From NCBI GenBank assembly GCA_035645555.1, contig DASQMI010000087.1, positions 1 through 32,906 of the forward strand: a stretch of 32,906 bases of DNA, given 5' to 3'. Position numbers and translations under genes: made by a program. Of this stretch, positions 23,155-30,606 are shown piece by piece (position 1 is the stretch's first letter; the number at the start of each line of letters is the position of its first letter). The notes under the pieces were generated by a model. That model was not told the origin of the DNA. It worked only from the letters and a program-made list of their open reading frames with translations, and did not search any database. Source of the DNA: Lysobacter_F sp035645555. Its GTDB lineage: Bacteria; Pseudomonadota; Gammaproteobacteria; Xanthomonadales; Xanthomonadaceae.

Positions 23155-24780
23155 ATGGCATCCGACACCCACGAGGTCGCCAACCAGCCGCCGGAGTTCG
23201 CGCCGCGCGACCTGTGGGCGGACGATGCGGCGTTGCGCGAGGGCATCGCGCGCGAGGGCGCGGCGGGTTTCGATGCGCGGCTGCACGCCTACGCGCGGGT
23301 CGCGGGCAGCGAGGTGTACGCGCTCGGCTGGGACGCGCACCGCGACCGTCCGCGGCTGCGCACCCACGACCGCTTCGGTCACCGCATCGACGTGGTCGAG
23401 TTCCACCCGAACTACCACGCCATCATGCGCGCCGCGATCGCGCATGGCGTTGCCGGGCTGTCCTGGACCGAGGCGGCGCCGGGAGCGCACGTGGCGCGTG
23501 CGGCGCTGAGCTATCTGCACCACCAGGTCGAGCCCGGCACCAGCTGTCCGCTGACGATGACGCACGCGGCGGTGCCGGTGTTGCGGCAGGAGTCCGCCTT
23601 GCGCGAATGGGCCGACAAGGCGATCGCCTGCGAGTACGACCTGCGCGACGTGCCGGCCGCGCGGAAGGCGGGCGTCACCGTCGGCATGGGCATGACCGAG
23701 AAGCAGGGCGGCAGCGACGTGCGCGCCAACACCACGCGTGCTGTGCCGCTGCAGGTGGCTGGCGAGTACGTGCTGACCGGCCACAAGTGGTTCTTCTCCG
23801 CGCCGATGTCCGACGGCTTCCTGGTGCTGGCGCAGGCGCCGGGCGGGCTGACCTGTTTCCTCCTACCGCGTTGGCGGCCGGACGGCACGCGCAACGCGTT
23901 CCGGCTGATGCGGCTGAAGGACAAGCTCGGCGACTGGTCGAACGCGTCCTCGGAAGTGGAGTTCGACGCGGCGTGGGCGCATCGCGTGGGCGAGGAGGGC
24001 CGCGGCGTGCCCACCATCATCGCGATGGTGATGCTGACGCGGCTGGATTGCATGGCCGGCGCGGCGGCCGAGATGCGCATGGCGCTGGCGCAGGCGCTTC
24101 ATCACGCGCGCCACCGCGCGGCGTTCGGCAAGCGGCTCGTCGAGCATGCGCTGATGCGCAACGTGCTGGCCGACCTCGCGCTCGAATCGGAAGCGGCGAC
24201 CGCGCTGATGCTGCGCGTGGCCGGTGCCGTCGACCGTGCCCCGGACGATCCGCACGAAGCGGCGTTCGCGCGCATCGCCACCGCGATCGGCAAGTACTGG
24301 CTGTGCCGCCGTGCGCCGGCGTTCGTCAACGAGGCGCAGGAATGCCTGGGCGGCGCGGGCTATGTCGAGGAATCGATGCTGGCGCGCCTGTACCGGCAGG
24401 CGCCGCTCAACTCGATCTGGGAAGGCAGCGGCAATATCCAGTGCCTGGACGTGCTGCGCGCGTTGGCGAAGGAGCCAGCGACGGGCGCGGCGATCGCCGC
24501 CGAACTGCAGGCCGCCGCCGGCCTGCACCCGGCGCTGGATGCCGAGGCCCGTGCGCTGTCGGCGATGCTGCAGGGCGGCGCCATCGACGAGGCGCGCGCG
24601 CGCGCCGTCGTCGAACGCACCGCGTTGGCGCTGCAGGCGGCGCTGTTGCTGCGCGCGGGCGGTCCGGCCGCCGAGGCGTTCTGCCGCAGCCGGTTGCAGG
24701 GCGAGCACGGGCTGGCGATGGGCACCCTCCCGGTCGATGCGCCGTTCGACGCGCTGATCGAACGCGTGCTGCCGACGTGA
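23155..24780 (+). CDS. aidB: AidB-type acyl-CoA dehydrogenase (adaptive alkylation response)
   Basis: A 541-residue flavoprotein closely resembling E. coli AidB in length and motif order: HEVANQPP at the N-terminus, FHPNYHAIMRAAI, the CPLTMTHAAVPVL segment, the FAD-site MGMTEKQGGSDVRANTTR (178-195), the GHKWFFSAPMSDGFLVLAQ segment, and the NSIWEGSGNIQCLDVLR end of the dehydrogenase core with E423. AidB binds DNA and flavin and is induced during alkylation stress; it is thought to protect DNA rather than degrade acyl-CoAs. GGAG precedes the ATG by nine bases. No Ada-box was recognised upstream. The convergent dinB gene lies beyond a REP cluster, so two DNA-damage genes are neighbours. Confidence 0.88.
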   Translation: MASDTHEVANQPPEFAPRDLWADDAALREGIAREGAAGFDARLHAYARVAGSEVYALGWDAHRDRPRLRTHDRFGHRIDVVEFHPNYHAIMRAAIAHGVAGLSWTEAAPGAHVARAALSYLHHQVEPGTSCPLTMTHAAVPVLRQESALREWADKAIACEYDLRDVPAARKAGVTVGMGMTEKQGGSDVRANTTRAVPLQVAGEYVLTGHKWFFSAPMSDGFLVLAQAPGGLTCFLLPRWRPDGTRNAFRLMRLKDKLGDWSNASSEVEFDAAWAHRVGEEGRGVPTIIAMVMLTRLDCMAGAAAEMRMALAQALHHARHRAAFGKRLVEHALMRNVLADLALESEAATALMLRVAGAVDRAPDDPHEAAFARIATAIGKYWLCRRAPAFVNEAQECLGGAGYVEESMLARLYRQAPLNSIWEGSGNIQCLDVLRALAKEPATGAAIAAELQAAAGLHPALDAEARALSAMLQGGAIDEARARAVVERTALALQAALLLRAGGPAAEAFCRSRLQGEHGLAMGTLPVDAPFDALIERVLPT

Positions 24781-24803
24781 CTTGCCCCGAGCCGCTGGCG
24801 CTG

Positions 24804-24851
24804 CAGGAGCGGCTGTAGGAGCGGCTGTTGGGGCGGCTGTAGGAGCGGCTT
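24804..24851 (+). repeat. 12-bp tandem repeat leading into a REP pair
   Basis: Four 12-bp units (CAGGAGCGGCTG, TAGGAGCGGCTG, TTGGGGCGGCTG, TAGGAGCGGCTT) run head to tail from 24804 to 24851, and the last is the first half of a full REP. The unit is the left arm of the REP, so the array looks like repeated partial copies of it. It lies in the 118-bp gap between aidB and dinB. Confidence 0.85.
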
Positions 24852-24902
24852 CAGCCGCGATCAAGCCGTCGAACTTGTGGTCGCGGCTGAAGCCGCTCCT
24901 AC
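24839..24902. repeat. Inverted pair of REP elements (BIME-like)
   Basis: Two copies of the 22-bp REP unit seen at 14987 lie in opposite orientation, at 24839-24860 and 24881-24902, separated by 20 bp. They are perfect complements, so besides the small stem in each copy a long 22-bp hairpin can form between them. The element separates the convergent aidB and dinB genes and may terminate both. The outer GTAG of the right copy supplies the TAG stop of dinB (24899-24901). Confidence 0.88.
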
Positions 24903-26020
24903 GTTGGCGCCAGAGCCGCGGCGCCGAACAGGTCCTCCTGCGCGACCGGCGAATACGCCGCATCGGTGAACCCGGACAGCCCCACGCCGACCAGCCGGTA
25001 GCGCGTGCGCGACGGCAGTGCGACCCGCGCGCGAAGCTCCAGCGCGATGACACACAGCGTGTCCAGCGACGTCGGCGGCAGCGGCGGGGTCAGGCTGCGG
25101 GTGAGAATGCGGAAGTCGGCGGTCTTGAGCTTCAGCACCACGGTGCGTGCGATCCGCCCGGGATGCCGCTCGCGCTCGCGCAGGTAGGCGGCCCAGGTCT
25201 TCTCGGCCATGCGGCGGATGTGCGGTTCCAGTTCGTCCAGTCGCAGGTCGGTTTCGAACGTGTCCTCGGAGGAGATCTGCACGGTCGGGCGCTCCGGCTG
25301 CACCGGGTGCTCGTCGATGCCGTGCGCGAGCTCGTGCAGGCGGCGACCCCAGCGACCGAAGCGTTCCTCCAGCAGCGCCGGCGGCAGCGCACGCAGGTCG
25401 GCCACCGTGGCTGCGCCCAGTTCGCGCAGCTTGCCGTCCATCACCTTGCCGACGCCCGGCAGGCGCGCCACCGGCAGCGGCGCGAGGAACGCCTCGACCT
25501 GGTGCGGGCGCACCACGAACAGCCCATCCGGTTTGCGCCAGTCGGACGCGATCTTGGCGACGAACTTGTTCGGCGCCACGCCGGCCGACGCGGTCAGCTG
25601 CAGTTCCTCGCGGATCGCGCCGCGGATCGCCTGCGCGATCGCCGTGGCGGTCGGCAGGTCGGACTTCGATGCGGTCACGTCGAGGTAGGCCTCGTCGAGC
25701 GAGAGCGGTTCGATCAGGTCAGTGTGGCGCGCGAAGATCTCGCGCACCTGGCGCGAGACCGCCTTGTAACGGGCGAAGTCCGGCGGCACGAACACCGCGT
25801 CCGGGCACAGCTTCTCGGCGCGCACCGCCGGCATCGCCGACCGCACCCCGAAAGCGCGCGCCTCGTAGCTCGCCGCGCACACCACCGAGCGTGCGCCGCG
25901 CCAGGCCACCACCACCGGGCGGCCGCGCAGCGACGGGTCGTCGCGCTGTTCCACCGACGCGTAGAACGCGTCCATGTCGACGTGGATGATCTTGCGCACG
26001 GCCGGCGGCATAGCGCCCAT
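24899..26020 (-). CDS. dinB: DNA polymerase IV (DinB, Y family)
   Basis: A 373-residue translesion polymerase. Catalytic D15 lies in IIHVDMDAFYASVEQ, with tyrosine Y20 at the steric-gate position, and the second pair D109/E110 lies in PLSLDEAYLDV. The helix-hairpin-helix LARLPGVGKVMDGKLRELG-like segment and a little-finger domain (RSLTPPLPPTSLD region) follow. The C-terminus (AQEDLFGAA) resembles the beta-clamp binding motif QxxLF, needed to reach the sliding clamp. ATGs at 26020 and 26011 are alternatives. No LexA box was recognised before the gene. The stop codon falls within a REP element. Confidence 0.95.
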   Translation of the reverse strand: MGAMPPAVRKIIHVDMDAFYASVEQRDDPSLRGRPVVVAWRGARSVVCAASYEARAFGVRSAMPAVRAEKLCPDAVFVPPDFARYKAVSRQVREIFARHTDLIEPLSLDEAYLDVTASKSDLPTATAIAQAIRGAIREELQLTASAGVAPNKFVAKIASDWRKPDGLFVVRPHQVEAFLAPLPVARLPGVGKVMDGKLRELGAATVADLRALPPALLEERFGRWGRRLHELAHGIDEHPVQPERPTVQISSEDTFETDLRLDELEPHIRRMAEKTWAAYLRERERHPGRIARTVVLKLKTADFRILTRSLTPPLPPTSLDTLCVIALELRARVALPSRTRYRLVGVGLSGFTDAAYSPVAQEDLFGAAALAPT

Positions 26021-26105
26021 GGTCGCGCAATCGGACACGCCGCGCTTGCCCGCTTCACGGCCGGTTTGGCAGGCTGCCGGGCGAACAAGCCAACGGGGGC
26101 CGGCC

Positions 26106-26720
26106 GTGCCACGCCATTTCTCGATGATCCGCGACTTCCACCTCGCGGACTGGTTCACCCTCGCCAACGCGTTCTGCGGTACCGGCGCGATCTTCGCCGC
26201 GATGCGCTTCCTGCAGGAGGGCGTGGTGCGCGACCTGCTGGTCGGCATGGCGCTGATCCCGCTCGCGTTCGTGTTCGACGCGCTCGACGGCCGCATCGCG
26301 CGCTGGCGCCAGCGCGCCTCCACGCTCGGCCGCGAGCTGGATTCGCTGGCCGACGTGATCTCCTTCGGCGTCGCGCCCGCGGCGCTGGCCTATGCCTGCG
26401 GCATGCAGGGCGGCTGGGACTGGGCGGTGCTCAGCTATTTCGTCGGCTGCGGCGTCAGCCGCCTGGCGCGCTACAACGTCACCGCCGAGCAGCTGTCCGG
26501 CGCTGCCGGCAAGGTGACCCACTTCGAGGGCACGCCGATTCCGACCAGCCTCGCGCTGGTGGTGGTGCTGGCGGTGGCGGCGATGCAGGGTGCGCTCGGC
26601 GAGCGCCTGTGGCTGGGCGTGGTGGAGCTCGGGCCGTGGCAGCTGCATCCGCTGGTGCTGATGTTCGCGCTGTCCGGTTCGCTGATGATCAGCAAGACCC
26701 TGCGCATTCCGAAGCCCTGA
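26106..26720 (+). CDS. pssA: CDP-diacylglycerol-serine O-phosphatidyltransferase (PssA, CDP-alcohol type)
   Basis: A 204-residue integral membrane enzyme that should make phosphatidylserine, the precursor of phosphatidylethanolamine. The CDP-alcohol phosphotransferase motif D-x2-DG-x2-AR-x8-G-x3-D-x3-D is intact: D58, D61, G62, A65, R66, G75, D79, D83. About five hydrophobic segments follow the family plan. GTG at 26106 with a run of Gs upstream is favoured; ATG at 26124 is possible. This is the membrane-bound type, not the phospholipase-D-like PssA of E. coli. A related family member (for example phosphatidylglycerophosphate synthase) is less likely given the FTLANAFCGTGAIF N-terminus. It is divergent from dinB with an 85-bp gap. 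Confidence 0.85.
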   Translation: MPRHFSMIRDFHLADWFTLANAFCGTGAIFAAMRFLQEGVVRDLLVGMALIPLAFVFDALDGRIARWRQRASTLGRELDSLADVISFGVAPAALAYACGMQGGWDWAVLSYFVGCGVSRLARYNVTAEQLSGAAGKVTHFEGTPIPTSLALVVVLAVAAMQGALGERLWLGVVELGPWQLHPLVLMFALSGSLMISKTLRIPKP

Positions 26721-26751
26721 GCGCGACATAACGGGAACGCGCGCGGGCGGT

Positions 26752-26760
26752 TGTTATGAT
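26752..26760 (+). promoter_or_regulatory. Extended -10 promoter candidate for phaE-phaC
   Basis: TGTTATGAT is an extended -10 (TGn plus TATGAT, five of six). Transcription would start near 26767, leaving a leader of about 19 bases with GGAGG five bases before the phaE ATG at 26786. It would make the in-frame ATG at 26756 untranslated. No good -35 is visible. Confidence 0.5.
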
Positions 26761-26785
26761 CGCCGGCGATTCCATGGAGGCGGCG

Positions 26786-27799
26786 ATGGCAGCGACGGCG
26801 GGCAGCGATTTCGAGGCACTGGCGCGGCAGTACTGGGACTTCTGGACCGACGCCATGCGCCAAGGCGCGGCGGCAGCGGGGGCGCAGGGCGCCGAGTCGG
26901 CGGCGCGCACGCCGCAGGCCGCCTGGGAGCGGATGGGCGAGGAGGCCATGCAGACGCTCGGCGCGCAGGCGCGCGGCTGGTACGGCCAGATGCAGCAGCT
27001 CGCGGCGCAGTTCGCCGGACGCGCGCCGGACGCGCGCGAGGTCGCCGAGACGTGGCGGCGGATGCTGTCCGGCGCCGGCGGCGGCAACGTGTTCGCCGAG
27101 CTGCTGCGTGGCATGCAGGGGCCCGGCCAGCAGGGCTTCGACGCCTGGTACGAGCAGGTGCGCCCGTTCCTGCAGGGCCTGCCGATGGATGCCTGGCAGC
27201 GCGAGGCGCGCAGCTGGCTCGGGCTGCCGGCGTTCGGCTTCGCCCGCGAGCACCAGGAGCGCTGGCAGAAGCTCGCGCAGGCCCATCTCGATTACGTCGA
27301 ACAGAGCGGCGCCTACCAGGCGCTGCTGGCGGAGGCGACCCAGGACGCGTTCGGGCGCTTCGAGCGCAAGCTCGCCGAACGCGGCGAGGGCGCGCAGCCG
27401 GTGACCAGCGCGCGTGCGCTGTTCGATCTGTGGATCGACGCCGCCGAGGAGGCCTACGCCGAGGTCGCGCTGTCGCCCCGTTTCCGCGACGCCTACGGCC
27501 GCTTCGTCAACGCACAGATGCGATTGCGCGCCGGCGTGCAGCGCGAGGTGGAACAGCTGTGCAGCCAGTTCGGCATGCCGACGCGCACCGAGATGGATGC
27601 CGCGCACCGCAAGATCACCCAGCTGGAACGCGAGCTGCGCCGTCTGCGCGACACGCTGCCCGACCAGGCAGCGCCGGCGGCGGCCGAGCGTACGCAGGCC
27701 AAGCCGCGCCGCGCGAGCACCGCATCCGACACGCCGCGGCCCAAGCGCGCCGCGCCAGCCGCGCCTGCGAAGGGCGGCAAGAAGAAGAGGGCAGGCTGA
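26786..27799 (+). CDS. phaE: Class III polyhydroxyalkanoate synthase subunit PhaE
   Basis: A 337-residue non-catalytic partner of PhaC, needed for synthase activity in class III systems. GGAGG at 26776-26780 decides the ATG at 26786. The N-terminal region has FEALARQYWDFWTDAMRQG, followed by an Ala/Gln-rich helical stretch, and a conserved central block (AWQREARSWLGLPAFGFARE, ARALFDLWIDAAEEAYAEVA). A late block reads FGMPTRTEMDAAHRKITQLE. The C-terminus is a coiled-coil heptad helix and a Lys/Ala/Pro-rich tail (PAKGGKKKRAG), resembling a phasin-like DNA or granule contact; that is inference. Its stop overlaps the phaC start. Confidence 0.9.
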   Translation: MAATAGSDFEALARQYWDFWTDAMRQGAAAAGAQGAESAARTPQAAWERMGEEAMQTLGAQARGWYGQMQQLAAQFAGRAPDAREVAETWRRMLSGAGGGNVFAELLRGMQGPGQQGFDAWYEQVRPFLQGLPMDAWQREARSWLGLPAFGFAREHQERWQKLAQAHLDYVEQSGAYQALLAEATQDAFGRFERKLAERGEGAQPVTSARALFDLWIDAAEEAYAEVALSPRFRDAYGRFVNAQMRLRAGVQREVEQLCSQFGMPTRTEMDAAHRKITQLERELRRLRDTLPDQAAPAAAERTQAKPRRASTASDTPRPKRAAPAAPAKGGKKKRAG

Positions 27800-28866
27800 T
27801 GGGCACGCCGATCGAGATCACCCCTGAAACGTTGGGCCAGGAAACCGCACGCGTGCAGGGCAAGCTCGCCGCCAGCGCGGACACCCTGCGCCGGATCGGC
27901 GCGGTCGATTACGGCGCCACCCGCAAGGAGGAAGTCTGGCGCGACGGCAAGGTGGTGCTGTACCGCTACCGCGGCGAGCGCGCGCCGACGGCGAAGATCC
28001 CGCTGCTGATCTGTTACGCGCTGGTCAATCGGCCGTACATGGTCGACCTGCAGAGCGACAAGTCGCTGGTGCGCGGCATGCTGGAGCGCGGCGAGGACGT
28101 CTACATCCTCGACTGGGGCTACGCGGACCGCAGCGACCGCTACCTCGAGCTCGAGGACTACATCCAGCGCTTCCTCGGCGGTGCGATCGACCACGTGCGC
28201 CAAGCGCACCGGCTGGACGCGATCAACCTGCTCGGCATCTGCCAGGGCGGCACGTTCTCGCTGTGCTACGCGGCGTTGAACCCGCACAAGGTGCGCAACC
28301 TCATCACGATGGTCACGCCGGTGGATTTCCACACGCCGGACAACATGCTGTCGCACTGGACGCGCGAGCTCGACGTCGACCTGTTCGTCGACACGCTCGG
28401 CAACGTGCCGGCCGACCTGATGAACTGGTGCTACCTCACGCTGAAGCCGTGGCGGCTGTTCGTGCAGAAGTACGTGGGCATGGTCGATCTGCTCGACGAC
28501 GCCAAGGCGATGGAGGACTTCCTCCGCATGGAGAAATGGATTTTCGATTCGCCGGACCAGACCGGCGAGGCGTTCCGCCAGTTCATCAAGCAGTTCTACC
28601 AGGCCAACGGCTTCGTCAACGGCGGCGTCCGCATCGGCGAGCGCACGGTGGACCTGCGCAACGTCGACATGCCGGTGCTCAACATCTACGCCGAGCAGGA
28701 CCATCTGGTACCGCCGGACGCGTCGCGCGCGCTGCGCGGGCTGGCAGGTACGGACGACTACACAGAGCTGTCGTTCAAGGGCGGCCACATCGGCATCTAC
28801 GTCTCCGGTCGCGCGCAGCGCGAGGTGCCGAGCGCCATCCACGACTGGCTGGCGCGGCGCGCATGA
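27799..28866 (+). CDS. phaC: Class III polyhydroxyalkanoate synthase catalytic subunit PhaC
   Basis: A 355-residue alpha/beta-hydrolase-fold polymerase of hydroxyacyl-CoA; with PhaE it builds storage polyester. The lipase-like box GICQGG holds the nucleophile C148, aspartate D301 in YAEQDHLVPP and histidine H330 in KGGHIGIYVSG complete the triad; these positions are within one residue of the Allochromatium vinosum enzyme. Size (about 40 kDa) and lack of the long N-terminal extension of classes I and II support class III. No phaA, phaB or depolymerase gene is adjacent, so the monomer source lies elsewhere. The ATG overlaps the phaE stop. Confidence 0.95.
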   Translation: MGTPIEITPETLGQETARVQGKLAASADTLRRIGAVDYGATRKEEVWRDGKVVLYRYRGERAPTAKIPLLICYALVNRPYMVDLQSDKSLVRGMLERGEDVYILDWGYADRSDRYLELEDYIQRFLGGAIDHVRQAHRLDAINLLGICQGGTFSLCYAALNPHKVRNLITMVTPVDFHTPDNMLSHWTRELDVDLFVDTLGNVPADLMNWCYLTLKPWRLFVQKYVGMVDLLDDAKAMEDFLRMEKWIFDSPDQTGEAFRQFIKQFYQANGFVNGGVRIGERTVDLRNVDMPVLNIYAEQDHLVPPDASRALRGLAGTDDYTELSFKGGHIGIYVSGRAQREVPSAIHDWLARRA

Positions 28867-29234
28867 TGCGGTGGGCCGCGCTTGCGCTGGCGTTGCTGGC
28901 CGGCATGGCGGCGGCCGCTCCGCCGCCGCAGGCGGAGCGCGAGATTGGGCGGCTGATCGACGCGCTCGGAAGCTCCGGTTGCCGCTTCCAGCGCAACGGC
29001 GACTGGCACGACGCGAAGGCCGCGCAGGAGCATCTGCGTCGCAAGTACGACTACCTGCGTCGCCGCGAGCTGGTGGCCAGCGCCGAGCAGTTCATCGAAC
29101 GCGCCGCCACCCGCAGCAGCATGAGCGGCAAGCCCTACACGGTGCGCTGCGGCGGGCGCGCCGAGGAGCCCTCGGCGCAGTGGTTGGGGCGGCAGCTGCA
29201 GGCGCTGCGGCGCGCGACTTCGCCTTCACCCTGA
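28863..29234 (+). CDS. DUF5329 family secreted protein
   Basis: A 123-residue protein of unknown function with a Sec signal peptide (MMRWAALALALLAGMAAA, about 1-18), start ATG overlapping the phaC stop. The mature part has the DUF5329 pattern: a first cysteine in GSSGCRFQRNGDWHD, an AKAAQEHLRRKYDYLRRR helix, the FIERAATRSSMSGKPYTVRC segment with a second cysteine, and WLGRQLQALR at the end. The two cysteines (residues 39 and 97 approximately) could form a disulfide in the periplasm. The overlap with phaC suggests co-translation, but a shared function is not evident. Confidence 0.82.
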   Translation: MMRWAALALALLAGMAAAAPPPQAEREIGRLIDALGSSGCRFQRNGDWHDAKAAQEHLRRKYDYLRRRELVASAEQFIERAATRSSMSGKPYTVRCGGRAEEPSAQWLGRQLQALRRATSPSP

Positions 29235-29243
29235 GCCGTTAGA

Positions 29244-29270
29244 GTGCCTCTGCGACCTCAGCCGAGGCAC
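29244..29270 (+). promoter_or_regulatory. Hairpin sequestering the pspC ribosome binding site
   Basis: GTGCCTC (29244-29250) pairs perfectly with GAGGCAC (29264-29270) across a 13-base loop. GAGG at 29264-29267 is the only Shine-Dalgarno-like sequence for the ATG at 29275 (seven-base spacing). An alternative four-bp stem CCTC/GAGG within the loop would hide it as well. Regulation is inference. Confidence 0.45.
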
Positions 29271-29274
29271 CCCC

Positions 29275-29487
29275 ATGGCCACCCAGACCCATCCGCACCG
29301 CCCGTTCACGCGTTCCCTTCACGACCGCATGATCGCCGGCGTCCTGGGCGGCATCGCGTGGCGGATGGGCTGGAATCCCGCCCTGCTGCGACTGGCGTTC
29401 GTGCTGGTGACGGTGGTGTCGATGGTGTTTCCCGCCGTCCTGCTGTATCTGATCCTGTGGCTGCTGATGCCCGAAGAAGGCTACTGA
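29275..29487 (+). CDS. Small PspC-domain membrane protein
   Basis: A 70-residue protein that is essentially one PspC domain: RSLHDRMIAGVLGGIAWRMG (14-33), then LLRLAFVLVTVVSMVFPAVLLYLILWLLMP as one or two transmembrane stretches. PspC in E. coli senses membrane damage as part of the phage-shock response, but stand-alone short PspC proteins are common and mostly unstudied. No pspA, pspB or pspF lies nearby. The Shine-Dalgarno sequence is in a predicted hairpin. The stop overlaps the likely start of the next frame. Confidence 0.88.
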   Translation: MATQTHPHRPFTRSLHDRMIAGVLGGIAWRMGWNPALLRLAFVLVTVVSMVFPAVLLYLILWLLMPEEGY

Positions 29488-29930
29488 ACCGCGCCGCACG
29501 CGCCGCGCTGGCGCTGCTGGGCGCGCTGTGGGCGTCGCCGAACACACTGCTGGGCTTGCTGGCCGGGCTCGCCACGTTGCCGCTGGGCGCGCGTCCGCGC
29601 TGGCGCGCACACGACCTCGCGCTGGTGTTCCACCGGTTTCCGTTCGGGCCGGGCGGGGCGATCACGTTCGGCAACGTGATCCTGCACACCGGCCAGGACC
29701 TCGACGTGACGGTACGCACCTACGCCCACCGCGCCGGCCGTGGTGCCGAGGCGCCGGTGCGGCTCTCCGACCACGAGCGCGCGCACGTCTACCAGTACAT
29801 GGCGCTGGGGCCGCTGTTCCTGCCGCTGTACCTGCTGTGCGGCGGGATCAGCGTGCGCAACCCGTTCGAACGCGCCGCCGACCGCTACGCCCGCACTGGG
29901 CGGGGCTGGTGGCCGTGGGCGCGCGGCTGA
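29484..29930 (+). CDS. Small membrane protein with an HExxH motif
   Basis: About 148 residues if translation begins at CTG 29484, which overlaps the pspC stop and has AAGAAGG just before it; TTG at 29556 and GTG codons further on are alternatives, so the start is uncertain. A hydrophobic helix (about 8-35) is followed by a soluble part, RFPFGPGGAITFGNVILH, then the motif HERAH at 97-101 directly before another hydrophobic segment (QYMALGPLFLPLYLLCGG). NPFERAADRYA (126-136) gives a downstream E129 and D133. The pattern suggests a membrane-linked zinc site, possibly a minimal metalloprotease, but I recognise no named family and the catalysis is unproven. The gene converges on the response regulator with a 10-bp gap. 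Confidence 0.72.
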   Translation: MNRAARAALALLGALWASPNTLLGLLAGLATLPLGARPRWRAHDLALVFHRFPFGPGGAITFGNVILHTGQDLDVTVRTYAHRAGRGAEAPVRLSDHERAHVYQYMALGPLFLPLYLLCGGISVRNPFERAADRYARTGRGWWPWARG

Positions 29931-29940
29931 CCGGCGGGCG

Positions 29941-30585
29941 TCAGGACACCAGTCCACGCCGCACCGCGTAACGCACCAGCTCGGCGGTGTTGCGCATGTG
30001 CAGCTTGTCGAGCACGCGCGCGCGGTGGTTCTCCGCGGTCTTCACGCTGATGTCGAGCTTGCGCGCGATCTCCTTGGTGGTGAGTCCATCGGCGATCAGA
30101 TGGAACACCTCGCGCTCGCGCGCGGTGAGGGTGCCGTACGGATCAGCGCTGTCGCGCTCGGGGTGCTGCAGCTGCTCGGCCAGGGTGCGCGCGGCCTGCG
30201 GCCCGAAATACGCGTTGCCGGCGTGCAGGCTGCGCACCGCGGTGACCAGCTCGGAGGTCGGGCTGTCCTTCACGAGATAGCCCGAAGCGCCCGCGCGCAC
30301 CACGCGCAGCACGTACTCCTCCTCCTGGTGCATGGTCAGCACCAGCACGCGCGCCTGCGGGATGCGCTCCTGCAGGCGGCGCACCACCTCGATGCCGTTG
30401 AGCCGCGGCATCGACAGGTCGACCACGATCACGTCGGGGTGGCTGGTCTCCGCCTTCTCGAGGGTCTCGATGCCATCGCCCGCCTGGGCGACCACCTCGA
30501 TGTCGCCGGCGGCTTCCAGCACGCCCACGAGGCTTTCACGCACCAGCGTGTGGTCGTCGGCGATCAGGACACGGATGGGCCTCAT
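29941..30585 (-). CDS. NarL/LuxR-type response regulator
   Basis: A 214-residue transcription factor. The receiver has acidic D10/D11, phospho-acceptor D56 in VIVVDLSMPRLNG, T84 and K106 in YLVKDSPTSE. The C-terminal LuxR-type helix-turn-helix (about 150-205) reads LTAREREVFHLIADGLTTKE, then IARKLDISVKTAENHRARVL. It is encoded 21 bp after a histidine kinase of the HisKA_3 type, which is the usual partner of such regulators, so they form a two-component pair. The target genes cannot be inferred; the receiver sequence resembles many NarL relatives. Confidence 0.94.
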   Translation of the reverse strand: MRPIRVLIADDHTLVRESLVGVLEAAGDIEVVAQAGDGIETLEKAETSHPDVIVVDLSMPRLNGIEVVRRLQERIPQARVLVLTMHQEEEYVLRVVRAGASGYLVKDSPTSELVTAVRSLHAGNAYFGPQAARTLAEQLQHPERDSADPYGTLTAREREVFHLIADGLTTKEIARKLDISVKTAENHRARVLDKLHMRNTAELVRYAVRRGLVS

Positions 30586-30606
30586 GCGCGCAAAGTGCGC
30601 GCGCGA

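Noticed and set aside
25974..26105. Longer N-terminus for pssA overlapping dinB
   Set aside because: The extra 44 residues are not hydrophobic or family-like and are antisense to the conserved start of dinB.
26756..26785. Upstream in-frame ATGs for phaE at 26756 and 26774
   Set aside because: The first lies within the likely -10 element, and the only strong Shine-Dalgarno (GGAGG at 26776) fits the ATG at 26786.
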